From: Shinisaurus crocodilurus
Lineage: Eukaryota > Chordata > Lepidosauria > Squamata > Shinisauridae
Direction of reading: 5' to 3'
Assembly: GCA_021292165.1 (NCBI GenBank)
Contig: CM037879.1
Span: 42,493,802-42,557,801 of the forward strand
Length of the DNA stretch: 64,000 bases
Below the pieces are notes generated by a model. That model was given only the letters and a program-made list of their open reading frames with translations, had not been told where the DNA came from and searched no databases. The position numbers and the translations under genes were made by a program. Positions 33,061 to 44,084 of the stretch are shown here, piece after piece; the first letter of the stretch is position 1; each line of letters starts with the position of its first letter.

Positions 33061-34134
33061 CTTCTTTTATGTAGTATTGTATTATTATGGGATAGGGATT
33101 GGTCAGGAGGACCCTGCGGGCTCCTGTGATTCTTGAATTCTGTCAATAGCACTGTCAGTGTGGGTTGCCCCGGTGAGAGCAGACAAAAGAGTGCTGACAG
33201 GCCAGTGGTATTGCTGATGGTCCATAAATGTGTCTCAGTAGGAGCCAAGATAGGCTCGCTCGAGAAGGCCTAGGCAGTGGAGGGAGATAATTCATCCTTA
33301 TTCCCCCACCACTGCTAGGCGGGTGGGCGGGTGAGCCAGCTCTGCTTGTCAGCAGAGAGAACCCGAGGGGCAAACCCGCAGTGACTTTGTTTGTTTTGAG
33401 TGAGGCTGGAGGGGACACACAGAAACTGAGTTGCTCTTTGCGAGAATCCTATGGCGCTAGTGACCCCCGCCCCCAGAAACTTAATGTGAGAGCAGTATTC
33501 CTTGGAGTCTTAATGCTGTGAGCTCTGTTTATGCTCAACCTGTATAAATGTGCATGTAACCCCATATATCACAGAAATGCCACAAGCTTCCAGTCACTTC
33601 ATTCCAAAGAAGCTAAATCCTGGGCAAATACTAATATCCCTAATTAGTTCTCATCACTGAAAATTGGGATGCAAGGGTATAATAGCATTCTTAATGTTGC
33701 TTTATTGTTTTTATCACACTACCATGGGACCAGGGACAGTGCTAGGTATCAAAAAGACCCGGGGCTGAGGCCCACAGAACAAAAAAAACCCATAAAAGCA
33801 CAAATTTGCATATGCTAATTCACATATGCTCTAAAGTCTGTAAAGGAACCTATCTCTTAAGGACAACCCTATTTGTAAAAGAGCGGAGGGCATTTGTTTT
33901 CAGAAAGGAACCTCAGGCAGAAAGATTCAAGGGAGGGGCAGCAGGAGGTGAAGCACCTGTGGACAAAAAGCCAGCTCAGCCAGGGGGATCAGATGCAACA
34001 GAGATCATCAGGGCCCCTGTACCTTTATTTCAGCAAATGCCCATGGACAGCAGGGTGGTGGGGCAGATGGTGTCCCAGAGATTCAGGGCTCCAGCCCTAG
34101 TGGGCCACCCCTTAATACTGTCTCTGTCTGAGAC
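33061..34134. other. unassigned non-coding DNA
   Basis: Nothing classifiable is seen. Confidence 0.45.
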
Positions 34135-34235
34135 AGACCACTGTTATTCCCTTTTTATAGATGGGAAGGCAAAGGCTGAAAGAGAGTGAGTTGCCCTAGG
34201 CTAGCAGAGGTGAGATTTAAATTCACACCCCACTG
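34135..34235 (+). mobile_element. MIR-like (CORE-SINE) fragment
   Basis: TTATTCCCTTTTTATAGATG, GGAAGGCAAAGGCTGAAAGA and GAGTTGCCCTAGGC recall the conserved MIR core ('ttttacagatgaggaaactgaggc...gtgacttgccc'). Old and diverged. Confidence 0.55.
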
Positions 34236-34335
34236 GATCCAATATTTTATGGAATGGACCACACTCCAGGTGACACTGCAAGTTCCTTGCAGCAGCCAGT
34301 TCATTACTCCCCATCTTGCACTAATCCTCCCATGT

Positions 34336-34482
34336 CAGCATTCCCCCAAGCTGCTGCCCTTCAGATATGTTGGACTACATGTCCCATCATCTCCAGTCAG
34401 TTCTGTCAATGGCCATGCTGGCAGGAGATGATAAGGAGTTGTAGTCCAACACATCTGGCAGGCACTGGACTAGGGAAGGCTG
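34336..34482. mobile_element. hAT-type MITE (CAGCTTTCC family)
   Basis: Left CAGCATTCCCCCAAGCTGCT; right CTGGACTAGGGAAGGCTG. Flanks TCCCATGT and TCCTATGT match at 7 of 8 positions. Internal arms ATGTTGGACTACATGTCCCA and the complement of GTAGTCCAACACATCTGG pair. Confidence 0.85.
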
Positions 34483-35691
34483 TCCTATGTCCATTTTGTC
34501 CTGGAATTCCTAACCGGAAAGCAAATATTGGGATGACTGTACATTGAAGACTTTGTGCGACATTTTTGCAGGAAGGGGAAGGCTCTTTATCAAAAGGGGA
34601 GCTTGAAAGATGACACTTTCATTCAGACCTGAAGGCAGAACCAGATAGGTTCCTCCTCTCCCACGCGGCCTTACTCCCACATATTTTTTTTTAGAAGCAC
34701 TGTGCAGTGTTTATGATGATCTATTTCAGACATGCTGTAGCCCCTGACACCTTAGGTCCATGGCTTGACAGCTGATGGATTTGCTCGCCTTTGTGGAATA
34801 AGAATGGCTGACCTTTTTCCTCCCAGATTCCCATCATGGGTTAGCCCAGTATCCTCTTTCTTGGCCCAATGCCATGGGAAAGAGAGGATGCAAAAGTTCG
34901 AAGGTTGATGCATGCATTCGCGGGGTGGCATGGAAGGGGGTCTGGGTGGGAGGATAAGGAGAGCTTTGGAAAACATTTGGCATTATTGTCTGCTCGCTCA
35001 GTCTAGGAGAGGCATTTTATCTCGGGGGCCATTTCTTCCCCTATCTCTGCCCTGGCTTTTACATACCGATGGGCCCTGCTTTAGATTGCTCTGAACATGT
35101 CTGGTTGCTAGGATCATTTTCAAAGCTATTCGCCACCAGGGTCAATTTTCAAGGGAAATCCATCACGCTCGTGGCATGGATACTCCTCCGCACAAATCAT
35201 TAGTTTAAGTTTAAAGGATAAATTACAGCTCCCATTGTGGCTTTCCCTGAGCCCTTTGCAGGCACTATCTTGTCAGAGAATCAGACACCAATGGAATTGC
35301 TACTGTGAAATTGAGAGAAGAACAGCTCAGCCTATACTAACAATGGTGCAATTTACAGAGCACTTTGGCTGAAAACGAACAGGGGTTGCACAGAGGGAGT
35401 GGCTTGGTGGTCTGCAATGTATGTCTGCTGAAGAGTAAGTTCCCACTAAGGTCGCCGGGACTTGCTCCCAGGTACATATGTATAGGACCACAGCCTCAAG
35501 GTGGAGAATTGCTTTCTGCGTTCCCAAAGGTGTCAAGAACTGTAATTCTTCCTTAGTTTGGGCAAAGGTATAACTTCTCATCATACATTTACAAAACAGG
35601 TACTGAGCCAAAAGACTCAATTAACTAGTCAAAACAAGTACCAGCCTTTGCACAGTTCAGAAAAAGTCTGTCATCTGTCTGTTTCTCTGGG
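34483..35691. other. unassigned non-coding DNA
   Basis: Nothing classifiable is seen. Confidence 0.45.
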
Positions 35692-35998
35692 TTGAGTGTG
35701 GGTTGTCATTGAACCGTGGGGTTGTTGTTGAAAAGTGAGTTATTGCGTTGTCTAAACCCAACCAAGATAACAAACCATGGTGAACAAACCATGGTGAACA
35801 ACCCACAGTTCACAACCCAACAACAAACCATGGGTTCTCTTCATGGGTTGTTCATGGTTTACAAGCCATGGCTTGTTAGCGCAGCTGGGTTCAGACAACA
35901 GGATAACCCACTTTTCAGCAACAACCCACGGTTCAACAACCACAACCCCTCCCACCACAACCCCTGAGTGTGGGTTATTGTATTGTCTGAACCCAGTC
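35692..35998. mobile_element. subterminal-motif-rich foldback element (AACCATGG / AACAACCCA)
   Basis: The left arm TTGAACCGTGGGGTTG...GTTATTGCGTTGTCTAAACCCA pairs with a right arm at about 35885-35960. An extra right terminus TTGTCTGAACCCAGTC follows. Between them AACCATGG and its derivatives recur many times. A related terminus, GGCTCAGACAACACGCTAAA, appears at 60784-60870. The superfamily is uncertain. Confidence 0.6.
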
Positions 35999-36088
35999 TC
36001 TGTCTCTCTTGAAAAAGTATTATCTGTTGGACCAAGAGTAGGGCACCACACAAGTGTTAGTAACTAATAGTGCAGTGCTATAATACAG

Positions 36089-36180
36089 AGGTGAGGGACT
36101 TTTTTCACCTCAAGGGTCACACTCCCCATGGGTAACTTTCGGGGGGGGGTGCATGCCAGTGGTGAGCAGGGCCAAAGCTC
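36089..36180. mobile_element. hAT-type fragment (family of 6390)
   Basis: 'gaggtgagggacttttttca' and 'gccagtggtgagcagggcca' follow one terminus of this family in the orientation of 48009. Only about 90 bp remain. Confidence 0.4.
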
Positions 36181-36231
36181 AGTGTGGACAGGGCTAAAGC
36201 CACATACATGCTCCCCCATCTATCCACAGTC

Positions 36232-36320
36232 TCATATAATCATAGTTTGAAGAAGCCATTTAGGCCATTGAGTCCAACCCACTGCTCAGTGCAGGAATCC
36301 AGTTTAAAGCATCTCCCTTA
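36232..36320 (-). mobile_element. CR1 3' terminus, antisense
   Basis: CATATAATCATAGTTTGAAG, TTAGGCCATTGAGTCCAACC and CTGCTCAGTGCAGGAATCC, a diverged reverse complement of the CR1 tail. Confidence 0.72.
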
Positions 36321-36874
36321 CACATACGCACATACATGCGTACTTACATGCACACATAGGGTTGTATCCAATGTTAGTAGAGTAGACCTCATGAGATGAA
36401 CGGGACTAAAGTTAATCGTGACTCACTTAAGTCTCATTCATTTCAGTGGGTCTGCTCTACCCAATAACTATACCGTCCCATCCTAACTCAAGTTTGGTAC
36501 TTCAGACTTCTGGAATATTCTTCTCTCAAAAGCATTAGAGGAACAATGACCGGGTTTGGACCACATGCCACAGCTTGCTGTGATGCCTGTGGGAACCAGG
36601 ATGAATATGCAGCCCCCCACTCAGGGCTGCCGTGTCATTAAACAACCTTCACATAACCCTAAAACAGACCGGGGGTTGTGTGAGGGGGTGCAGGGACCAT
36701 GCAGGCTAGTCCCACGCCCTGTCACTACACCTACTAGCATCTACACCTACTTAGCATCTATGAGAAGAGGCCCTACATGTGAAGCAGTGGATGCTCATAA
36801 TTGCGAGGGGGAGGTCCAGATTTCTCTCTTCACATGGAGGAACTGGGACTGGCTGATACAATGATATTATGCCA
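36321..36874. other. unassigned; possible MITE end
   Basis: ATTTCAGTGGGTCTGCTCTA and GTTGTATCCAATGTTAGTAG (36363-36480) form an imperfect inverted pair. 36547-36680 begins ACCGGGTTTGGACCACATG, loosely like the terminus at 35998. Confidence 0.35.
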
Positions 36875-37425
36875 GTGCTTTGCCATCTGCACTGGCTGCC
36901 AGACCATTTCCAGGCCCTAGTAAAAAATGTTGGTCCCAGTTACCTGAAGGTGCATCTCCTCCCATACCAACCCAGAACCTAAGGTGAGGCCCTTTCTCCA
37001 TGTGCCCCCAGCAAATGAGGCAAGGCAAGTGGTGACAGGAAAGAGGGCCTTTTCAATAGTGGTACCCCATCTGTGGAATGCCCTCCCCAGAGAGGCTTGC
37101 CTGGCGCCAACATTGTGGTCTTTTGAGAATCAGGTGAAGACCTTTTTATTCTCCCAGGCAGTTTAAGAACCATTTTAGTACTTTTAGATCATTGCACTGT
37201 TTTACTTTTGCTACTGGTTTCCCTTTGATTTTATTACATGGTGCTTTGTCTTTACCCCTCACTGTTGGTTTTATACTGGTTTTATGATGTATGATGTGCT
37301 GCTTTTTTGTCATTGTTTTCTTTCTGTTTTGTATTGTATGTTTTTGATGTAGCATACACCACCCAAAGAACTTTGGTTATTTGGTGATTTAGAAGTGTAA
37401 TATATAAATGAATAAAATGTCCACA
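36875..37425 (+). mobile_element. L2 LINE 3' end
   Basis: Encodes the L2 ORF2 C-terminus with interruptions: 'CACTGGCTGCCAGACC', then EARQVVTGKRAFSIVVPHLWNALPREACL and NQVKTFLFSQAV. The A/T-rich 3' UTR ends 'ccacccaaagaactttggttatttgg'. It retains about 60 in-frame codons. Confidence 0.88.
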
Positions 37426-37504
37426 TGTGGCAAATATTCTAGGTAGCATGCCCAGGAGGGAAACTGGATTATAGTAAGAGAGCCAACAGCTGCTTTTCAC
37501 ATTT

Positions 37505-37868
37505 AAAGACCTAGGGCAGTATCCAGCTGTGTCATTCCCTTAGTGCAAATGATGTTGCACAACGAAGAACTAGGTTCTGAACTATGTGCCAGAGGAGAAT
37601 CCAACTAAAGTTATGTTTGCGCAAGCGCAGCTGCACATTACGCTTGCGCAACCCGTTGTGCAACCACTTGCATGTAACTTTTGTGCAACCCGTTGCGCAA
37701 CCTGCTGTGCAGCCGCATAACCCATTGTGCAACTGGTTGCACAACTGCCTGCACAACTGCCTGCACAAGAGTAATGGGCAACCGCTTGCACAACTGAAAG
37801 ATTTGAGCTAGCGCTATATTTGAGTTTGTGAAATGACACCATTGGATACTGCCCCTAGTTGCACGTCT
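37505..37868. mobile_element. MITE with clustered TTGYGCAACC motifs
   Basis: Inverted ends CTAGGGCAGTATCCAGCTGT and the complement of ATTGGATACTGCCCCTAG, with GTGTCATT just inside, extend outward to TTTAAAGAC. The interior contains about ten copies of a decamer of the form TTGTGCAACC / TTGCGCAACC in both orientations. The motif cluster suggests multiple subterminal transposase-binding sites. The superfamily is unresolved. Confidence 0.68.
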
Positions 37869-37870
37869 TT

Positions 37871-38500
37871 AAAATATGAGCCCTGTATATGGAACTGTGG
37901 AAAAGGACTGCAACTGTCCTTTTGGTGGATTCGGGCACTCAGGGGTTAACCGGAACTAGGTTAGCCCTCTGTCAGCGGTATGCAGCTCTCTGGCAGAAGC
38001 CGCGACCAATTATAACGCAGGAGGAGTGAGGAGACCGAGTTTGAATGGACGCTACTACACTGTTTACAGGTAAACAGAATTTAATGGAGCGTATCAGAAC
38101 ATATACAAAAACAACACGTTAGGCACACGCCTGCAATTGATCTAGTAGCGAGCCGTAAAAGCAATACAGACAGCAGTTACCTGGAATGACCTGGTTCCTA
38201 GAAAGCCGCTTTGACTCTTAAAAGGGCTAGTCTGAGGTAGCGTTGTTCACCGGGAGTTCCCCCGGGGCTGGAGGCTGAGGTCTGACTGGAGCCCTGGACC
38301 TTCGTGCAGCTTGCTGCCCATGACCAACCACCTTTCCCGCCACTGGCCCTGGGTTTTATACCTTCCGTTGGGCTCCCTCCTTCTTGTTGTGCCCCCTCCC
38401 AGCACGGCTGGTTTTTCCTGCTTGCCCAGTGCTCAAGAGTACTTACTGCTCTTTTCTTCTACCAAGCACCTGGGCGCCCTGGTTGAGGTGGGGGATACTT
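37871..38500 (-). mobile_element. LTR-like sequence, antisense
   Basis: On the minus strand a TATA box (GGTATAAAAC, 38362-38353) is followed by a GC-rich leader. A CATTAAATTCTGTTTACC region (near 38066-38083) could serve for polyadenylation. Ends and target duplication were not found, and no gag/pol is adjacent. Could instead be a non-LTR promoter-like sequence. Confidence 0.35.
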
Positions 38501-38857
38501 CGCAGCTCATTTGGCTGCCAGACAGGGAAGTTGCCGGGGGGGGGCATGTTGATGACTCTTATTGTGGCTTTTTGTGGAGTGCAGGGTGGCGGCTGCACGT
38601 ACCCCAGGGCAGGGTGTCTGATGCTGTCTTGTGGTATGTGTGCATGCGTGCGTGGGGGGGGGCGGCTCTGGCTTTCTCTTCACAGGAACTATTTCATGTA
38701 ATGTGTTTTGGTAATGGCGATTCATACTCATGTTCCAACCCTATGATCTATGAAATCTATGTACCAAAAAAAATGGTGTATATAAACATAACACAAGAAT
38801 TGCGGTAATAAGAAGAAGAAAAGGAGAAGGGAACTTGGGTTACATATATATTTCTTA
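38501..38857. other. unassigned non-coding DNA
   Basis: Nothing classifiable is seen. Confidence 0.45.
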
Positions 38858-39317
38858 CAGCACAATCCAGTGTGGCTGCCCATAAACCCTCCAAACTCAG
38901 AGGATTATGGGCATCCAATGGAGGGCAGATAGAGCACAGAGGCGAAGGTCACCTCCACGCTCATCCACCCTGCAAGAGACTTAGATGGCCAATTTCAACC
39001 ATCTAAGTCTTTTGCCCCGGCTCACAAGGAGGAGAGGCTAAGGCACCACCAGGATACATCATATCGTGGTAGAGCCTGACTCCTCCCCTGCCCACCCCCC
39101 CTCCCCACCCACAAACCTCCAGCTCCAGGGTTGGACTTCCAACCTCGGAGTCCCAGCCCATGTGGTTCTTTTTGTGCTGGCTGTGAGATCAGAGGGAGGG
39201 CGCTCCGAGGTTGGAGTCCCAGCCCCAACCTCCGAGCACATTTCTGAAGTCGGAACTGGGGCTCCAGTCTTTCCTATGGCCATCTAGACTCTGTCGAGCA
39301 GCCATAGGATTACACCC
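38858..39317. mobile_element. possible PIF/Harbinger-like element (460 bp)
   Basis: Left CAGCACAATCCAGTGTGGCT and right GCAGCCATAGGATTACACCC are imperfect inverted repeats. TTA flanks both edges (38855-38857, 39318-39320). An internal hairpin, AGACTTAGATGG...CCATCTAAGTCT, lies at 38980-39010. Confidence 0.55.
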
Positions 39318-39320
39318 TTA

Positions 39321-39451
39321 ATTTATTTATTTATTTACTGTATTTTTAATGCACCTAACAACAAGAATTTCGGGGTGGATTACAAACAATTAAAAGAATA
39401 AAATACAATACAAATATTTTTAAAAATAAAATACAAATTGACAAACAGCAC

Positions 39452-39500
<49 letters not shown>

Positions 39501-39700
39501 CAGCCATAAAAATCTAAAAACTAAGTCTCTAAAATCTCTGGGAGTAAAGAAAGTTGTTCACCTGGTGCCAAAAAGATAACAATAGTGAACCAGGTGAACC
39601 TCCTTGGAGACGGCATTCCAGATATGGGCTGCCATAACTGAGAAGGCCCTGTCTCTCATAGCCATCTGCCTAACAGCCTTCAGTGAGGGCAGATTTTTTT
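39321..39700 (-). mobile_element. L2-like LINE 3' part, antisense
   Basis: An (ATTT)n tail at 39321-39337 is followed by 'gcacctaacaacaagaatttcggggtggatt'-type 3' UTR, a (TA)n at 39457-39497, and coding remnants (TTCACCTGGTGCCAAAAAGA, GGCCCTGTCTCTCATAGCC). Confidence 0.65.
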
Positions 39701-39734
39701 AAAAAACAACCACACCATTACAACATTCAAAGTG

Positions 39735-39905
39735 TTGATGTTGACCATTAAAGTCCTAAATGGCTTGGGACCAGACTATGTAAGGAACATCTCCTTCTAA
39801 ATGTACCTGCTGGAACCCTTAAGTCAACTTTGGAGGCCCTTCTCCAGGTGCCCTCACTGAAGGAAGATACACAGCTGGCTACAAGAGAGAGGAAGCCTCC
39901 AAAGG
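39735..39905 (+). mobile_element. L2 ORF2 fragment
   Basis: GACCATTAAAGTCCTAAATG, GCTTGGGACCAGACTATGTA and GAGGCCCTTCTCCAGGTGCC match the L2 'FKALNGLGP.Y' region and what follows it. Confidence 0.6.
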
Positions 39906-41285
39906 ATTCTGAAAATCCTATGTCCTGCTGGGAGCGAGAGGAGGACAGAGGCCATTTTGTCTTCCTATTCCTATCCCTTTCCCTCTCCCCAGCCCCAAAC
40001 TCAACTAGACAGGCTTCTGAGCCCATCTAGCTTGCTTACCAGTGGTGGATCCTGGCCTCTCCCCTACCCCTCCATTCCCCACCCACTGGAACACCCCCCT
40101 TTTTGACCTCACCAAGGTCATCCAAGGTCACTGGTGCAACCTCAGAGAGCACCCACCATGGTTCTTTCTGTGGCAGCTGTGAGGGGGGGTGGAAGAGAGG
40201 AGGGATCCGATGTCAGCCTTGAGAGGGGGTATCCCTTGGGAGGGGGTATCCAAAATATCCTATGGTCCCTGGAACGCTCTCCAGGGACCATAGGATTGCA
40301 CCCTAAATAAGTATGTAAGATGTTCAGCACCATGTCTAGTTTGGTCCCCAGGCCGGTACAAGTATCAGCAGCAACAGCAAAGGATACCCAAGTGCTCACT
40401 CTTGAATGCCCTCTGGGACAAATATCCATCAGTTCAGTAGCTGAGCCAGCATGTAGGGAGATCAACTGCAGATAGTACTTTCTCATGCATTGGAAATAAA
40501 TTTCACTGTTGTCTACAAATCACATACAGTTTATAAAATATGAGCAAGGGAACCTTTTGGGCAGTGGTTTGTCTGCAAATGAATATGTATATCACAGGCA
40601 CTTTGGGTTTTTCCTCCACAATAGAGACTTGAACATCACAGAAATGCATTAGAAGTTAACCTTTGGCACACTTACAATAGCTATAAGACACACACACAAA
40701 CCCCCAAAAAGCATTCAAATGTAATGTCTTTCTTATGCATTTGTGCCACCTAGTGCATGCAAACAGAATAGAACCCCAGTTGGAACACAAACAACAAATA
40801 GAACCCCAGTTTGCCCTGTATTTTACAACTTTAGGAAAATTCACATATTTGGGGGATAAATCTGTGCTACAGGGTTTCCTGCTTTTATTTTAGGATAGAA
40901 GGACCAAAAACATGTTCAAAAAGCTAGATAGAAGTGAAGGGCTATCTTCCAGAGTAATGATATTAGATTAGAAGAGAGAAAGAACTTCTTGATCTATAGA
41001 CTTAACACCCAAACAAACCCATAGACTTAATCTGGAAAATAACATTTAATTTCTTTGTAGCTTTTAATTTTTAAAAAATCTCTCTTGCATATGTCACACT
41101 CCTTAGAATTATTCCATCCTGAACATTCTTAAAACTGTCACCTTCACTTACAGCATTCATTTGAAATTCTGGCTGTTAACTAAACAGTCTTAAATCCATC
41201 TCTGTTTGGGGGGGGGTGTATGTGTGTGTGTGTATGTGCGTGCTTTAAGGGGCCACAAGATTCTTTTTGCTTTTGCTGCAACAAA
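39906..41285. other. unassigned, with a hairpin at 40255-40300
   Basis: TCCTATGGTCCCTGGA pairs with TCCAGGGACCATAGGA, then GATTGCACCCTAAA follows, like Harbinger-like termini elsewhere in the window. The rest is not classifiable. A G9 run and (GT)n lie near 41209-41236. Confidence 0.5.
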
Positions 41286-41377
41286 CTAACCTTCCCCAAC
41301 CTGACATCCTCCAGATGTGTTGGACTACAGATGCTATCATCCAACACATCTGGAGGATACCAAGCGGAAGAAGGCTG
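41286..41377. mobile_element. short hAT-type MITE
   Basis: CCTTCCCCAACCTGACATCC at the left and GGATACCAAGCGGAAGAAGG...CTG at the right, with CTCCAGATGTGTTGGA and TCCAACACATCTGGAG pairing between. Flanks match only 5 of 8 positions. Confidence 0.7.
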
Positions 41378-41448
41378 GACACATAGCTCCCCCATCTAGA
41401 TATTATCATTACTGCTGGACTTGCCTCTACTATTCAGGGGAGGGGGGA

Positions 41449-41942
41449 CGCAGCCATAGCTCAGTTGTATGCATGTGAAAAGCACATGCTTTTCATGCAG
41501 AAGGTCACAAGTTCAATCCCTGGCATTGGTGGACCAATGGTCTGACTCAGTATAAGAGCCTTTCCACACAAGGCATTTATCTTGTGCTCATGATTCCTCA
41601 CTCACGGTGGTTTGCCGGTGCTTTACACGATGTCATCATCCTCCAGGGCCTCTCCCGTTCTTTGCAAACATGTTTTAGATCGAGGAAAATCTGGTATTAT
41701 CTGTGAATGGCAGCATGAAACCCTCATGTATTTGCAGAATTCTGCTATACCACAGCACCACCTAGCGGTTGTAGAATGGAACATATAGAAAGGCAGAAAA
41801 AGAAAAACCCCAGGAAAAAAAGCACGTGCATAGGAGCCGATCTTAATCCCACAAACAATCTGGAAGCAGAAGCCTTGGTAAAGCGGTGGGTTAAGAGCCT
41901 CATGTAGAAAAGCCCTGAGGCAGCTTCCTATGTTCCTATGTA
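41449..41942 (+). mobile_element. tRNA-Ala-derived SINE, split by a Harbinger-like element
   Basis: Head GCAGCCATAGCTCAGTTGTA, the anticodon-arm equivalent CATGCTTTTCATGCAG and the B-box CACAAGTTCAATCCCTGGC are clear. The body 'ggaccaatggtctgactcagtataag' is cut at 41555 and resumes at 41916 with GAGGCAGCTTCCTATGTTCC. The intact family reads '...cagtataaggcagcttcc...'. Confidence 0.85.
41556..41915. mobile_element. PIF/Harbinger-like element, copy 3
   Basis: Left GAGCCTTTCCACACAAGGCA; right CATGTAGAAAAGCCC. Flanks TAA (41553-41555) and TGA (41916-41918). The interior CTCCAGGGCCTCTCCC, CACCACCTAGCGGTTGTAG and GGAACATATAGAAAGGCAGA is the same as at 13773. Confidence 0.84.
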
Positions 41943-42892
41943 CTCTGGCATCCACACAGTAGCATCATAAAATATACACATTTAAATGACTTTATGCTAA
42001 TCTGCTTTAGCTGTGTAACCTTTGATATTTGCCTTTGGGATTGCAATGGAATACAGAATGTGGCAGCTATTATCAGCACGCTGTGTAAGTCCTTTTTAAA
42101 ATAACGGTTTGCTTCGTCTAGGTGTCGCGGAGGCTCTCTAAACAACCAGAGTAACAAGCTGGTTGCCCTGCAAGCTTCTGAAGGGAACAGGCTTTTTTCT
42201 TTTCCTGATGAAAATTGCTGCTTACAAACACTAACAACAGAGTTAGAAACTAGGAGATGCCACAGAGCCGTTGTCCTTCTTGTCCTGTGCACTGGCTTTG
42301 CTCAAATGCAAATTGCTATGGAATGCTGCCATCTCGTGGATAATAGATATTCCACAAGAACTCTATTGATTATGGATTCATGGTGGCAATGGCCTAATCT
42401 AGATTTTAGTGCAAAACAACCCCTTAGTTTTCATGCCCTTCTGTAACTTGGTCTAAACTAAACCTAGGTAGGTGCAATTGAAACAAACAACTTCCATCGT
42501 GCCCTACCACTTGCTTCCCTGCCTCTGTTGTTTCCCCTGCGTTAAATTTCATATTGTAAATTCCTTGGGTCAGTGATCCTCTTCTACTCTCTGTAAAACA
42601 CTATGTACACACTGATGTAACGACAGCCACACAACTGTATGTATGGGAATTATGCTGAATTAGAATTAGTCCACAAATAGAACTGATGGAACAAGTTCCA
42701 GAAAGAACTTCTGTGGGTCCTGAACTCTGGTTTCTCCTGGTCATAGTTCAGAAACCAGAGAGATGGCTGGAATAGATTTCCAGTGACTGGAGGTAGGGCC
42801 TCAATGCCACCACATCGTCCCCCATGTCTAGCAAAACCTCAATAAGGCTGCAGTCCTATACCTTCTTATCTGAACTCAATGGGACTTACATC
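41943..42892. other. unassigned non-coding DNA
   Basis: Nothing classifiable is seen. Confidence 0.45.
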
Positions 42893-43348
42893 TGAACTGA
42901 CATATTTAAGCTATTCTTGGTAGTGCTCAGGGAGCGTGTGAAGCAAAGTTTTGTCATGTGATCTTTGCTGGTGACGTGTGTATGCTGGAGACAGCAGCCA
43001 TGTTATAGGACTGTTCGTCTCAGTTTGGAGTTCTTCTTCTTCTTCTTCTCTCTACTGGACCTATCCTCTCTGGATGTATAAAGTTTGCTGGACTTTTGCT
43101 TGCTTTGCTTTTGTACTCTGCACATGGACTGTGTATATGGAATGCATACTCTGTAGTGATTACTTTGAATAAGTAAATAAACAGGTAGAATAGACTTGCT
43201 TGTGTCTACAGACTGGTTCCTGAGTCCTGGATTAATCTGCAACTGGGTGAGCTGAACACTGCTGCGTGGTTTGGAGAAATACTGCTGCTGCTGTGTGTGG
43301 AAAGCCAAGTGCTGGCACACAGGCTATAATTTTCTTTCAACACCAACA
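42893..43348 (+). mobile_element. LTR-like dispersed repeat, copy B
   Basis: Related to copy A at 25876-26324 (opposite strand). Shared blocks are AGCTATTC(C/T)TGG, TACTCTGCACATG, AAGTAAATAAACAGGTA, GTCCTGGATTAATCTGCAAC and the end TTCAACACCAACA. The AATAAA signal is at about 43176-43181. No internal coding region. Confidence 0.5.
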
Positions 43349-43827
43349 CTGTGCATCATCCAAAAATCACAGAAAACAAATTATGCTAAATAAGAGAAAA
43401 TATCTCAAAATGCTGTTTGAATAATTCATACACATTGCAGGACCCAGCGTTTATCGTCACAGAATTTGGATTTCCTCGGGAGCCAAATTTTAATGTATTT
43501 ATGTTTAACATAGAGAATACACAGCCCTGAGCACAACTGTAACACCTGCTGCGATTCACATTTGATTCTTACTTTGCTTAGTGTTTTATAACAATGGAAG
43601 CATTTCCTCTGATGGATAATTTTACCGGTTTGGAGACTACTTAACGTAAATACCTTCTCACATGAAATGATGCAATAAAATCGGTGCACGTGGACCTTAC
43701 GACCTCATAGTCAAACACATGAATCAGCCCTAAGCCAAGTGACGGTGATATGCAAATTGCATGAATTGTACAGCTATTGAGCATGTTCAGTTTTCATTGG
43801 GGATTTGGAGTGATTGCCCCCCCTAGA
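43349..43827. other. unassigned non-coding DNA
   Basis: Nothing classifiable is seen. Confidence 0.45.
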
Positions 43828-44084
43828 GAGCCAGTGTGGCGTAGTGGTGAGAGTGTTGGACTGGGACTCAGGAGATCCGGGTTCTAGTCCCCGCTCGGCC
43901 ATGAAACTCACTGGGTGACTTTGGGCCAGTCACTGACTCTCAGTCTAACCTACCTCACAGGGTTGTTGTGAGGATAAAATGGAGAGGAGGAGGAGGAGGA
44001 TGATTATGTAACCCGCCTTCAGTTCCTTGCAAGAAAAAAGGCGGGGTATAAATATAATAAATAAATAAATAAATAAATAAATTG
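43828..44084 (+). mobile_element. Sauria SINE, best-preserved copy
   Basis: From GAGCCAGTGTGGCGTAGTGG through CCCGCTCGGCCATGAAACTC, GACTTTGGGCCAGTCACTGA and CTACCTCACAGGGTTGTTGT to GGCGGGGTATAAATATAATA and an (AAAT)n tail. A- and B-box-like segments of the tRNA head are intact, and it looks young. Confidence 0.95.

Noticed and set aside
32438..33074. Ala/Gly/Arg-rich frames of 95-130 codons
   Set aside because: Compositional frames inside a hAT element with exact target duplications.
41449..41555. A tRNA-Ala gene
   Set aside because: The head is degenerate, the acceptor stem does not close, and SINE body sequence follows directly.
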